Assembly (NCBI GenBank): GCA_001599935.1
Contig: BCIJ01000048.1
Coordinates: forward strand, 1-64,000
Reading direction: 5' to 3'
Origin: Holtermannia corniformis
Taxonomy: Eukaryota > Basidiomycota > Tremellomycetes > Holtermanniales
DNA: 64,000 nt
Both the position numbers and the translations under genes were made by a program. Of the stretch, positions 32,129 to 44,000 are shown one piece after another. How positions within the stretch are numbered: position 1 is the stretch's first letter; every line of letters begins with the position of its first letter. The notes under the pieces were generated by a model. It had not been told where the DNA came from and ran no database searches. It saw only the letters and a list, made by a program, of their open reading frames with translations.

Positions 32129-34710
32129 ATGAAGGGGCTCAAGAAGGCCATGGTACGTCGTTAGGGGTTGCAGCCGGTGGAATGTGCGGCGTCGTGCTGG
32201 GTCGAGGCTCGGCAGCATCGGTCAAAACACTCTGCTGCCTGGTCGACTCGCGCACTGCTCACACTGCCGGCGCCTAGGGCGATCCTCGTACACGCGCTGA
32301 CCCGGGACCGCAGCTGTCTCGTACAAAGTCGGGCGACTCTTCAAAGAAATCACACGCTCATCCGGCTTCAACCTCGCCGACACCCGCTGGTCCATCCCAT
32401 CCCACACCCTCACCAGCGGCGAAACCCGTTCCGCCCCTCCCTCCCGCCTCATCCGGTGAACCCATCACTCCCCGGCGCTCCTCCTCGGCCGGATCCTCGT
32501 CGTCGGTCGACAAGACCTCACCTGCGCCTCCACTCGTCGTCGTCTCGAATGCTCCAAACCAGGAAATGCCGCAGGACCCGATCCCACCCGCTCATCGGAG
32601 TCCGCTCGGCGACGCAACCCCGCCAAAGGCCGGTCCACTCAACCGACTCCGTGCAGGCGTGGTCGGTAAAGCAGCAGACACTATCCCGATCGCAGGCAAG
32701 ACGCCACGCAAGCAGCGCAGCAGTCGGTTCTACGTAACTGAAAAGGTCGACCTCGAAAAGCTCCCAAACTTTCACGGTCAGTCGGTGCGCGTAGACCTGG
32801 AACGGGCTAACATCGCGCAGAGGTGCCCGCGGCAGAGCGCAACGATCTGTTCATCTCCAAGCTGCGCCAGTGCCGCGTCGTGTTTGATTTCAACGATGCC
32901 AGTACCGACCTCAAAGACAAGCAGGTCAAGGCGCAGACGCTGCACGAGATGCTCGACTATATTACCACCCAGCGCGGCGTCATCACCGAACCCATCTACC
33001 CAGAAGTCGTCACCATGGTCAGTGGCTCTCGCTCGGGTACCCTCGGCTGACGTTGCAGTTCTCTACCAACCTGTTCCGCTCCATCCCGCCCCAAGTCAAC
33101 CCGTCGGGCGACGCGTTCGACCCGGAAGAGGACGAGCCCGTGCTCGAGCTCGCGTGGCCCCACCTCCAAATCGTCTACGAGTTCTTCCTCCGCTTTGTCG
33201 AGTCGCCCGACTTCAATACCAACGTTGGCAAAAAGTGGATCGACCAGGCGTTTGTGCTCCAGCTGCTCGAACTGTTTGATTCCGAAGACCCGCGCGAGCG
33301 CGACTTTCTCAAGACGACGCTGCACCGCATCTATGGCAAGTTTCTCAACCTGCGCGCGTTCATCCGGCGCTCGATCAACAATGTGTTTTTCCAGTTTGTC
33401 TACGAGACGGAACGCCACAATGGCATTGCCGAGTTGCTCGAGATCCTCGGCTCCATCATCAACGGGTTCGCGCTCCCGCTCAAAGAGGAACACAAGACGT
33501 TCCTCACCCGCGTCCTGCTCCCGCTCCACAAGGCCAAATCCCTCGCCCTGTACCACCCGCAACTCGCCTACTGCGTCGTCCAGTTTCTCGAAAAGGACGG
33601 CACGTTGACAGAAGAGGTCATGATGGGCCTCCTCCGCTACTGGCCCAAGGTCAACTCGCCAAAGGAAGTCATGTTCCTCAACGAGGTCGAAGAGGTCCTC
33701 GACGTCGTCGACGCTGCAGAGTTTCAAAAGATCATGCAGCCTCTGTTCACCCAGATTGCACGCTGTATCAACAGTCAGCACTTTCAGGTCGGTCGTGACG
33801 TCGGATGCCGTCTAGAGCTGACGGACGCGATAGGTCGCCGAGCGCGCTCTATATTACTGGAACAACGAGTACATTGTCAACCTCATGGGCGAAAACGTCG
33901 GCGTCATCCTCCCGCTCGTGTTCCCGGCGCTCTACACCAACTCGAAGCAACATTGGAACCGGTACGTTATGCATTGCCCGCGTTGATCTGGCTAACTCGC
34001 CCAGGACGATCCACGGTATGGTCTACAACGCGCTCAAGCTGTTCATGGAGATCAACGCGCAAAAGTTTGAAGAGTGTCAGACGCAGTACCGTGCTCAGCG
34101 CAAGGCGTGAGTTGGCTTGCTGTCACGCAGACGGGGCAGCTGACGCCAACAGCGACTGCGAGCGCGCCATCGAACGACACGACGAATGGCTCCGCCTGCG
34201 TGAGATTGCGATTGCCAACCGCGAGGCCTCGGGCGCGACCGGTCCCCTGCCAGCTTCACTCACGGCTCCGCCGCCGCCAAGACCGCCACCGTTTGTCGAC
34301 GACGACTTGGCCGATCTCAGCGTCGACATGACTGTCAATGGCTTTGACCCGAGCGAGAGCTTTACGATGGACAAGAGTCTGGTGGACGAGGTCGTGCCCG
34401 TTGCGGACCCGGGGTTGGAAAAGGCGACGGTGAGTCGGGCTTGCGCACGAAGACAAGTGCTGAGTCTACGTTAGCCGACAAAGGGGATCGAAGCGACCGG
34501 TGCTGGCGCTGGCTCGCCATCCTCGCCCAGTCCTCACGTCAGGCGAAAGTCGGTGCTTCCCCTCGACCCGCAGGTGAGTCGTCTTGCATCGCAGCTAGCA
34601 GCGACTGACACGAGCCAGGTCATGCGGGATCTCCAGGCGCACAAGAGCCTCGAGGCTGGCTCTGGCTCGGGCCCGTCGGCGAGCGTGCCCTCGCTCGAGC
34701 GCGAGGGCTA
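32129..34710 (+). CDS. RTS1: PP2A B56-type regulatory subunit
   Basis: Targeting subunit of protein phosphatase 2A. Exon 1 is MKGLKKAM; exon 2 continues [14 protein letters not shown] into a Ser/Pro/Thr-rich disordered N-terminus. The conserved B56 HEAT-like region begins [15 protein letters not shown] and continues [108 protein letters not shown] and [18 protein letters not shown]. It ends [18 protein letters not shown] and [17 protein letters not shown]. The C-terminal tail is variable and low complexity. The exons covering the HEAT domain read without breaks. Confidence 0.93.
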
Positions 34711-34989
34711 GGAGAGGCAAACGAGACAGCGTTAATGACGGAGATGGAGACGGACGACGGGATGCTGGCATGCAGCTGTAGCTTGTATCGAGATGCGATT
34801 CAGCTCGCGATGGCGATTGGGCTGCAGCTTGGAGGATAGCATAGCAAGCGACAAGGCAGTGGACAGGCAAGCAGGCAAGACAGCAAGACACCAAGCGGTG
34901 CATCCTTTCCGCCGTCCGCATCCGTCAAGCGGTGCCGCCGTCCGACTAGCACCAACCCACACCGTCGCCGTCGCCGTCGCCGTGCAACC

Positions 34990-36749
34990 ATGCTCAAGGC
35001 TATCAGGCCCGAGCTCATCCTCGGCGCCGTCCTGGCTGCCAAACGAGCCGACGCCTTCTTCTTCTTCTTCCAGTGGCCGACGACGACTTCGGCGTGCGAG
35101 GCAAGCTCGTCTTGGCTTGGCACCGCACATACTGATGACAATGCCAGGTCGTCGACTTGACATGGACAAACGCAGACCCACCTTTCCGAGCGGTCATAGT
35201 GTCAGTGCGGACACTGATGGCCAGAGCTGATCAACCACAGCCCGACGTTCTCCCGCCCGTTCGTGTATGACATCCCGAGCTCGGCGTATGCGAATGGACA
35301 AGGCAGCTATCCGGTCCGTCAGCACGAGCTGGCTGCAGAGCACGGCTGATAGCGTGCAGATTCAGCTCCAGATGGCCGCCGGGACAGACTATGTCGTGTA
35401 CATGAGTGATGGTCATGGGCACTTTACCGGTCCGTCGTCTGCTCCTACATTGCGCACTGGCTCACGGCTCAGGCGGGTCATCTACACTTCAGCAGGTTGC
35501 TGCAGCCAACGACACGGCATGCACCTCGTCAGCAGTGTCCAACCAAACATCCCTAGACTTTACCTTTACCGTCTCGGGTCAAGCCAAGCAGTGCGAGGCC
35601 GGGTTCGAGACGTCGTGGTCTGGCGGCCTCGAGGACGGGCCATACAACATGACCATTGTCCCGCTCGACTCGGGCTTCTACCCTTTCGATGTTGTGCTGG
35701 ACGAGACCAAGAGGTATCAGAGTAGCTGGGTCGTCAACATGACCCAAGGCTCGCGCTTTACGCTGACAATGAAGTGAGTGCAAGCGCGTGTGCTGCGAGT
35801 CGGGCTGATGCAGAGCAGCAACAAAAATGGTTATGGGACCGGTGGCACCGCTGGCATCTATCAAGTCGCGGCGGGGTCGAGCTCTTCGTGTATCGCCGAG
35901 GGCTCGATGGCTCCGACTGGCGCCTGGCCTTCGGGTGTCACGACCAATACCCTCGACCCGGCGACGTTACCCATCACCTCTGCCTCCTCTGCGTCCGCCT
36001 CTTCGTCCGCTGGCGCTGGCTCGAGTGGTGGCAGCTCAGCAGGCGCTATTGCCGGCGGTGTCGTAGGCGGTGTCGTCGCCGTCGTCGTTGCCGTCTTTCT
36101 CGTCCTCTTCTGCCTGCGCAGACGCAAACGCCAACGACGAGGCCCTCTCCCAACCCAAGATCTCGACGATATTGATGGCCCCGACTCGCACGGCATGATT
36201 GATCCATACAGACCGCTCTCGTACCCTCCGCCGCCAGCCTCGCACACGAGCGACCCGGCCTCGCCGAACCGAGAGAGCGGCACGTTTACGTCTGCGGGCT
36301 TTGCTGGACTGGGCGCGGCTACGAATCGGCAATCCCATGGATACCAGGACGAGCCGCTGCCAAGTCCTCGACAAGCACGACCGCTCACGTCAAAGCAGCC
36401 GCCTGCACCTCCCCCACCTGCACCGACCAAAGCCGCTGAAGTAGGCAATCAACCATCTTTTGGCTCGGATAGTTCCTCGTCTTCACGACAAAACCTCATC
36501 AACCTCTCACCGGGCAATCGCGGCTCATTGCAAGTCATCAACCATGATGCAGAGCAAGAAGCCAACTTGCCGGCCTTGCCGCCTGGCGCGGGCCGTCGAC
36601 CGCATCGCCAGTCTGCGGGCCAGCTGCCAGCTGGTGGCTTCAGGCATCACGCCGACGCCGGTCGACTCGATGGCGGGGAGAACGCGCCGGTTGGTCACGG
36701 CGAGATTATCGACCTCCCGCCGACATATCAAGAGGTCCCAAGGGGTTGA
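34990..36749 (+). CDS. single-pass membrane protein with glycosylated ectodomain and PPxY tail
   Basis: Unrecognised, receptor- or sensor-like. The signal peptide region (MLKAIRPELILGAVLAAK) is followed by the ectodomain: CEVVDLTWTNADPPF, PTFSRPFVYDIPSSAY, then Asn-glycosylation sites such as NDT, NQT, NMT twice. A Ser/Ala/Gly-rich stalk leads to the helix AIAGGVVGGVVAVVVAVFL and the stop-transfer RRRKRQRR. The cytoplasmic tail is Pro/Ser-rich and ends with PPTYQEVPRG, a PPxY motif of the kind bound by WW domains of Rsp5-like ubiquitin ligases. Intron 1 (35101-35147) starts GC and ends AG. The topology resembles fungal surface sensors such as Mid2/Wsc, though no homology is claimed. Confidence 0.7.
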
Positions 36750-36810
36750 GGATGTAAGGCTACTATACATTGTTGCATTGGTTATTGGCATACAGATGGC
36801 ACGGCTCTGT

Positions 36811-37657
36811 TCAGGCAAACCCGACCCGTTTCTTCGCGGGTTGCTCGACCTGGTCTTCAGCGGTTGCGACCGCGTCGCGATGCCGCCGCTTCTTCGCCTT
36901 GGCCTTTTCCACCAACTCCTTCTTCGCCTCTCTCTACGTAGCATAAGTCGAGTCGCTGCCGGCGTAGAGGTGCACTCACCAGAGCCTTTGCCCGCTCCTT
37001 CTTCTTCAACTCTGCGGCCGTCGGCGGCTTTTTGACATTCTCGGCCGGTGCTGGGATCTTGGCGAGCCTGGCTTTGGTCACTTGAGCCTTTTCACCAGCA
37101 ATGCTGGAAGCCAGAGACAAGAGCTCAGACTGGTCCAGTCAGCTCTAATCGATGCAGTAGATTGAAGAGAACCTACCCGGGCCTCGACAAACACCTTGCC
37201 TTTCTTGCCGGTACCTCCGGCCTTGCCTTTGCGGCCCTTGACCTTGCCTGATGCACCAGCTTGGCTCTCTGTCGCAGCTGGACCGTCGACAGCACGCTGC
37301 TTGCCCTTGTCCAATGACTTCACGGCCTCCATCTCGACATCCTCGTCCGACTCTTCAAACAGCTCGGCTGGCGCCGCGACGGGCTCTGGCTCGTCTTCAG
37401 AGTCTGAATCGAACCGGCTGGCATAAGGCGAGGGCTCGAGTGATTTGCCTTTGGCTTTCTCGCTCGCCTTGCCTTTGCCTTTGTCGCTCGCCTTGCCCCT
37501 GCCTTGACTCTTGCCCTTGCCGTTGGGTCGTGATTGCCCACTTGCCTGACCCAATGTCAGCTTGTGTCCGGAAAGAGCCAAGACCGATAGCACCGACCGC
37601 AGCAATCTTGGCAGTCTTCTTGCGATCCCCTCGAGACTTTTGCTTCTGTGTGACCAT
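36811..37657 (-). CDS. LOC1: LOC1-like basic nucleolar protein
   Basis: Likely 60S ribosome assembly/mRNA localisation protein of the LOC1 type. Spliced reading: MVTQKQKSRGDRKKTAKIAA, a Lys/Gly/Ser repeat region (KGKASDKGKGKASEKAKGK), acidic ESDEDVEME, then the conserved part KVFVEARSELLSLASSIAG, EKAQVTKARLAKIPAPAE, PTAAELKKKERAKAL and KKELVEKAKAKKRRH. The fragments FVE-x-LLSLASSI and AELKKKE match the LOC1 pattern from memory. Very charged composition limits certainty; other small nucleolar basic proteins are possible. Three introns. Confidence 0.6.
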
Positions 37658-37836
37658 TCTCGACGACGGTTGTTGACGTGCAGAAATCTTCGAGCGAGTG
37701 GCAAATGGATCACAACTTGGACAGGTCATCGTGCAGCAACAGCACGGAGCACAGCGATCATATAGTACAGCGTAGCATCTTGTCTGAATCATACAATGCG
37801 GTGCAAAAGTCATGACCTTCCAGCCGACGCGGCAGT

Positions 37837-38424
37837 TTATGCCTCGAGGAAATCCGCCGCCATGAGCCTGAGTTGGTCAGCTCTATCAGTGCCGTACACT
37901 GCTGACTGCAAGCACGGGACGCAGTCGGGCAGACACGCACAGTTCAAGAGCAATCTCTGGTGGGATCCGCTCGGTAAAGTCCTCGGTGATGTCGCCCGTT
38001 GCCACGTCGGCGTACTGCACCTTGTATGCGAGATACTCGATCACCTTGGCGACGACGATGCCGCTGAGAAGAGCAGGTGTATCGGATGAGATGGCTCAGC
38101 GAGACCAGAGGAAACGAACCGTTGCTGCAGCTTGACCTTGCCCGACTTGGCCTCCTCGAACGGGCCTGAAGCCAACATCAGCTCTGCAACTCGGTCACAC
38201 CGCCTGCAGCGGCTACAGATCACAGTGCAGAGGCCCGACACCACTCACTATCCTCGTCCAACATGTTCTTGAGCATACCGCTCGCCAACGCGACCTCTCG
38301 CTTGACTACGAATGAATAACCATCGGAGGATTCGATCAGGACAAAGTCGGTTTTCTACAGATCGTGAGCCAGCCGGAGTAAGAGGAGGGTCAACAGGCTC
38401 GCTAACCTGTTTGCTGGTCGACAT
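37837..38424 (-). CDS. ELC1: elongin C homologue
   Basis: SKP1/BTB-fold adaptor of about 105 residues that links cullin ubiquitin ligases or elongin A to substrates. Exons join as MSTSKQ, then KTDFVLIESSDGYSFVVKRE, VALASGMLKNMLDED, GPFEEAKSGKVKLQQ, VIEYLAYKVQYADV and IPPEIALELLMAADFLEA. This follows the known order from ISSDGHEF through MLSGP, TYKVRY and IAPEIALELLMAANFL. Four introns; the final two bases of the EL codon are completed across the last one. The stop is at 37837-37839. Confidence 0.9.
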
Positions 38425-38540
38425 TGCTGCTGGGATACTTTAATGGGTGCAAGAGCTCGAGACCGTCGACGCGTGCCGGCCGAGTGGCGAGTGGCCCGTG
38501 AGGATGCAGCACAAAGACCATTATACATCCGAGCGACAGG

Positions 38541-40683
38541 CTACACATTCGTTGCAGTCCCGTTGACAGCCTGCACCCGGCCAGCCCGAGCGACATCAAT
38601 CTCTGGCACATCGCCTTCGTCGCCCAACGACAGCTTCTCCTGCGGCGTCTCTTCCTCGGCTGGGTCGGCAGGAGCAGCGGCCTGCCAGCGCTTTGACGCT
38701 CTCGATAGGACCAGGATGACAAAGGTACCGACGACAAAGATGCACCAGAACGCGAGAGTCACCTTGTACCCGGCCGGGTAGTGTGGCGCCTTGGAAGCTG
38801 GGAAAATGAGGTTCGGTGCCCCTGGGGATGTCAGCTTTGTCACTACCATCACGGACGAGCTTACATGCGTTGACGACGTAGGACATGGTGTTGAGGAAGC
38901 CGAGCACTAGGGTACATCAGCAGTGTATGAGAGGCTGTCACTGTACTCACCCATCGAGCGCTCTTCTGCGCCCAACGGACTAGCGAGCTCATTTGCCCAC
39001 GCCAGCATCAAGGCGCCAGTCGACAATACTGAAAAGTTGAAGAAGAAACCGACAAACTTGAGCTTGTCTGAAGAAGGCCAACCGGCAAGGATCTACGACA
39101 GTCAGACCGTGTCGCACCGGGTGGAAAAGACTAACAGCATTGCCGATGATACCGGCGGATCCACCAAACGCAATGACGGGCCAGCGCAGGCCAATCGCGT
39201 CGGATGTCCACGAGTAGATCAGACCGCAGAGAATGCCAAGACCATAGCTGCGCAAGTCAGCAAGTGTCGTTGCCGCCGCGCGAGACTTACCCTGCCGTGG
39301 GGATGACATTGACCTGCTTGACAGTGTACTTCTTCGTGGCCTTGAGCCACACTAGAGGCGTCAGACGTGTCCACCGAGGCCGCCCAACATACAGTTAAAG
39401 TAGGCATAGTGACCTAGACCAACCACATAGCAGACATAGGGGATCACAAACGTCCACGGGATCCAGCTCGTGAACGTCCGGATCCACGTCTGCTTGGTAA
39501 AGCCCTTTGGCGGCGGACGCTTTAGGCGTGCCATGCGGCGTTGAGCAATCTCAATGTCCTGCGGGCGCATCCACCACTTTGTATACGGGTTGATACGGTC
39601 TGGCGTGTTGGGAATCAAGAAGAATCCGGCGATCGCGATTGGGATCGAGATGACGCCCTAGGCAGGTCAGCGTTGTGACTTGCAAGTGTAGTGCCGCGCA
39701 CATCCATGATGAACAGCCACTGGAAGCCCTTGAGCCCGTGCGTGCCGTCGAGGTTCAAGACGGCAGCTTGGAGGTAGCCCTGACCGAGTCAGTCGATATG
39801 CGTGCAGTGACCGAAACACCCACCGAAAACATGGTGCCAGCACTCGAGGTTGCTTGAAAGATGACGGCGCGCTTGCCAAGCTCGGCGGGCGTGTACCAGC
39901 TACCCAAGACCCAAAGCATACCCTGGGCTCGTTAGTCTGTGCAATGGGCGCACTGAAACGACGTACTGGGTAGGCAGCAGCTTCAGCCAAACCGATCAAG
40001 AACCTGCAAAGTGAGCATCAAACAGTAACGCATCGATGTACACACCTGAACGCGTACAGCGTCTGAACGTTCTTGGCGCCGGCGCATGCCATGACAAGGA
40101 TCGACCAGAACACCTCGCCTGAAGCTGATTAGCGTGGTATGAGGCGAGGTCAAGGCACTCACAAGCAGGAAGCCATACCGATGGTGAAAAGTAGACCATG
40201 GCCAACGTCGATGGGAACTGGCCAAGAACGTAGCCGACCGTGAACATGGTCAGGAGCAAATTGTATTCTGCGCCCATCAGTGCTGCACCGATCTATCGGC
40301 GACACTCACGGTCGCCCGTGAAGCCGAGATCCTCTTTCATGCCGGACACATAGGCATTCGACACGTTACTCTGGTCACTGGCAAAGTGATCAGTGGTAGG
40401 CAGAGGTGGCCGATCAGATGTACAGATATTTCTACACATGTCAGTAAACGGGCATCTCTTATCGACAGCTTACGATGAAGTAACCCAAACAAGCAATGGT
40501 GAAGAGCCCACAGTCCAAGCGCTTGACAAAGCGACGCTCCTCTTCAGACTTGTCATCCGTGTCCCATACTGCGACAGATGAGCTTCGAAATCATGAGCTA
40601 CACGTACCTATGCGGGAGATTCTCCCGCCAAGCGACCGCTTGACAGGCGTGGCCTCTGCCACTTGCAGTTCTGCGGTGGACAT
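38541..40683 (-). CDS. MFS transporter, anion:cation symporter (Dal5-like) family
   Basis: Twelve-helix plasma-membrane transporter. Exons give MSTAELQVAEATPVKR, RFVKRLDCGLFTIACLGYF, YLDQSNVSNAYVSGMKEDL, EYNLLLTMFTVGYVLGQFP, FRFLIGLAEAAAYPGMLW, VLGSWYTPAELGKRAVIFQ, FIPNTPDRIN-type loop (IPNTPDRINPY), WTFVIPYVCYVVGLGHYA, GLIYSWTSDAIGLRWP and MLAWANELASPLGAEERS. These fit the ACS family that includes allantoate, nicotinate and pantothenate permeases. It diverges from the 5-oxoprolinase gene across 399 bp. The substrate is unknown; a carboxylate or lactam is plausible given the neighbour. Confidence 0.88.
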
Positions 40684-41082
40684 TGTGCTCGAGTTCCAGC
40701 ACGCTGGTCCTAACTTTTCAAACCGCGCTTGATATTTGTATCGGATCGGCAAAGATGCTTTCACGCATCGACCCGGTATGAGCAATGGCCAACGCTGAGC
40801 ACGACATCTCGGGATTGTCCGATACGTTGTGGGCTGTTATCGCGACCCTGGGTTGCGCAGGCACATGGACCTCGTCGTCAGGGCTCGCCCCCTGCTCGAA
40901 TGCGCGGCGCCTAGACCGCCGGGGGCTATTCTTGATGATCCCACGCCGTGAACGCGTGGCTTTCGGTGCGTGTTCGATTTCCGATCCGAACCTAGCCGAG
41001 CAACAATTGGCGATGGTCGGCTCAGTCGAGGTCAGCAAGCCGGGCGGAAAGTTGGTGATCCACATCAGTGAAACGACGTACC
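40684..41082. promoter_or_regulatory. divergent promoter transporter/5-oxoprolinase
   Basis: 399 bp between start codons transcribed outwards, suitable for co-regulation. No specific operator recognised. Confidence 0.5.
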
Positions 41083-44000
41083 ATGAAGGGTGTTCATCAG
41101 CAAGAGCGCGGCGGGGTGAGAGTTTCCATCGATCGCGGTGGGACATTTGCGGATGTCTTTGTGAGTAGAGTGTTGATAGCAGAGCACGGCTGACCGGACA
41201 GGCTACCATCCCAGATCATTTGTGGAGTGATCCTCCCAGTAGATTGCTCGAGAATATCGATCTCATCCCTTCCCAGAGTCGAGGCAATGCAGGCGGTCTT
41301 CCAACAGCCACGCAGCTGACCTTCAAGCTGTTGTCGGTGGATCCTTCCAATTACCCGGATGCGCCGCAAGAGGGTATTCGAAGAGTCTTGCAGGTTGTCC
41401 AAGGTCGTGAGATTGCAAGAGGTACAAAGCTGAAGACGGATGTCATTGGTACGTCGTAGCCCGGGCACGTATCTTGGCTTACGGCAAGACTCTGTGCGGA
41501 TGGGGACCACTGTTGCGTAAGCTGCCTGCGCCATCATTGTCAGTGACTGACCCGGCAGAACAAATGCACTACTCGAGCGCAAAGGACACCCTTTTGCTCT
41601 GGTCCTCACCAAGGGGTTCTCTGACCTCTTGACGATTGGTACGCAAACTCGACCGGATCTGTTCGACCTGTCTTTGGCGCGTCTTCCAAAGCCGCTCCAT
41701 CTGGAGAACAACATTGTCGAGGCCGACGAACGCGTCACAATTGAAGGCGCAAGCTTGCTACCGCAGACCAAGCAGGAGATCTGGGGGCAGAGGGATGCCA
41801 AGGGCGAGGCTGGTTTTGTCGAAGAGGGCGTTAGCGGCGACTATGTGCGGGTGCTCAAGCAGCTGGGTGAGTTGCTTGCGGAATATAACGAAGACTGACT
41901 GTATAGATACGAGCAAGATACGCCGCGATCTTGAGCGTCTGTACAACCAAGGCTTGCGATCGGTCGCCGTGTGTCTGCTGCACTCGTACACTTATCCAGT
42001 GCACGAACGCCAGGTCGGGGAGATTGCTCGGGAAATCGGGTTCACTCAGATATCCCTGTCCTCGACTCTATTCCCTCAGATCAAGGCGTTGCCTCGCTTC
42101 AACGCCGCGGCTCTGGATGCGTACCTCAGCCCAGTGCTGGGCGCATATCTGGATTCCTTCAAGTCTGGCTTCGAGGGCGGTCGTGCAGGCAAGCGCGTTG
42201 ACTTTATGAAGAGCGATGGCGGACTCGTGGCCACTGACAAGTGAGATTTTGCATTCGATGAGGGATTCGGCTGATCACCTAGGTTCACCGGTCTGCGAGC
42301 CGTCTTGTCTGGTCCGGCTGGCGGGGTCGTTGGCGCAGCCTTGACGGCCTACAGCAAGAAGCGCAAGCGCGCCATCATCGGGTTCGACCAGGGTGGAACC
42401 AGTACCGATGTCAGCCGGTTCAACGGCACATTTGACTTGCAAGTGGGTCTCGAGCGCCGTCGTAGACCGTGCTGACCCTGTAGTTTGAATCGGTCACTGC
42501 CGGAATCAACATTGCCTGTCCACAACTGGCCATCGAGACTGTTGCAGCGTGAGTTGTGATTTGAGTGCCAAGCAGAGCTTACAGACCTCAGCGGTGGCGG
42601 CTCCAAATTGACGTACAAGAACGGCCTGTTTGTCGTCGGCCCAGAGTCAGTGGGCGCACATCCTGGACCGGCGTGCTAGTAAGCCGAGAGATCAGTTGAT
42701 CCACGCCGCTGACCAGCATTAGCCGCAAAGGTGGCGACCTTGCCATCACCGACGCCAATGCGGTTCTTGGCCGACTCATCCCAAGCCAGTTTCCGAGGAT
42801 CTTTGGACCAAAAGCCAACGAGCCGCTTGACGTCGCTGCGTCGTATGCAAAGTTCCAGGAATTGACCGACGAGATCAATGCGTCACGACCGGGGGCCAAG
42901 CCCTATTCGATCGAAGAGGTTGCTGCCGGCTTTGTCAAGATTGCGAATGAAGAGATGAGCCGGCCAATGCGATCTGTAGGTGGTCATGTTGGGCACGAGC
43001 CGAGCTAACGAGCTTTAGCTGACCGAGCAACGCGGCTACGCTGCTAGTGAGCATGATCTGTGCTGTTTCGGCGGCGCCGGTGGTCAGCACGCGTGCGCTA
43101 TTGCCACAGGGCTGGGCATTGAGACAGTCATCATCCCGCGGTTCTCCTCGATTCTGTCAGCTTTTGGCATCGCTTGCGCCGACAGTGAGTGCACGGAGTC
43201 GGACGAGGTGACTGACCCAATCAGTCACGGCCGAGGCATCTTCACCCGTATCCGCGACGCTCTTGACCGATGTGGCGGTGCAGCATGACCTATTCGCCTC
43301 ACTGGACGCCAAGATTCACACCCTTCGCGAGGATGTGATTGCCCAATTGCTCGATCAAGAAGTGCAAGCGGACGATGCCGTGTTCGACGTCCTTGTCGGA
43401 TGCCATTACGACGGCTCGGACACGGTACTCCAGATTCCGTATGGACGCAACGCGCGGAGCGAGTTCATTGCAGAACACTTTCGCGAGACGTCCTTTTCGA
43501 TGCAGCGCGACGTCAAGGTGCAGAGCGTCCGCGTGCGCGGTACGGGCAAGTCTTTCAACCTGACCCCAGAAGACTTTGCAGACGAGCTCGCGGCGGCAGA
43601 GCGCATCACGACCGAAACCTCCGTCAAGCCAAGCAGTACGACAATGGCTTACTTTGATTATCCTGCTGGCGGCCGACGCAGCGAATGCCCGGTCTACACC
43701 ATCTCCGAGGTACCAGCGGGATCGCGGATCGCGGGACCTTGTGTGATTGTCGACAAGACGCAGACGATTGTGGTCGAACCAAACGCGACCGCGCTAGTGC
43801 TGTCGCAACACGTCGTGCTCAAGGTCCGCGCGGACAAGGCGATCGCCGATGTCGATGGTGATCTGGTAGTGGATCCAATCCAGCTGGCAGTCTTCAGCAA
43901 TCGGTTCATGGGGTGGGTCCGGGTGGAGGAGAGAGATGTCGCTAACAATGATTAGAATTGCCGAGCAAATGGGCCACACTCTGCAGCGCACGTCAGTGTC

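Noticed and set aside
34732..35181. Minus-strand frame with a Glu-rich stretch
   Set aside because: It is antisense to the first exons of the membrane gene and comes from the repeated TTC of that exon.
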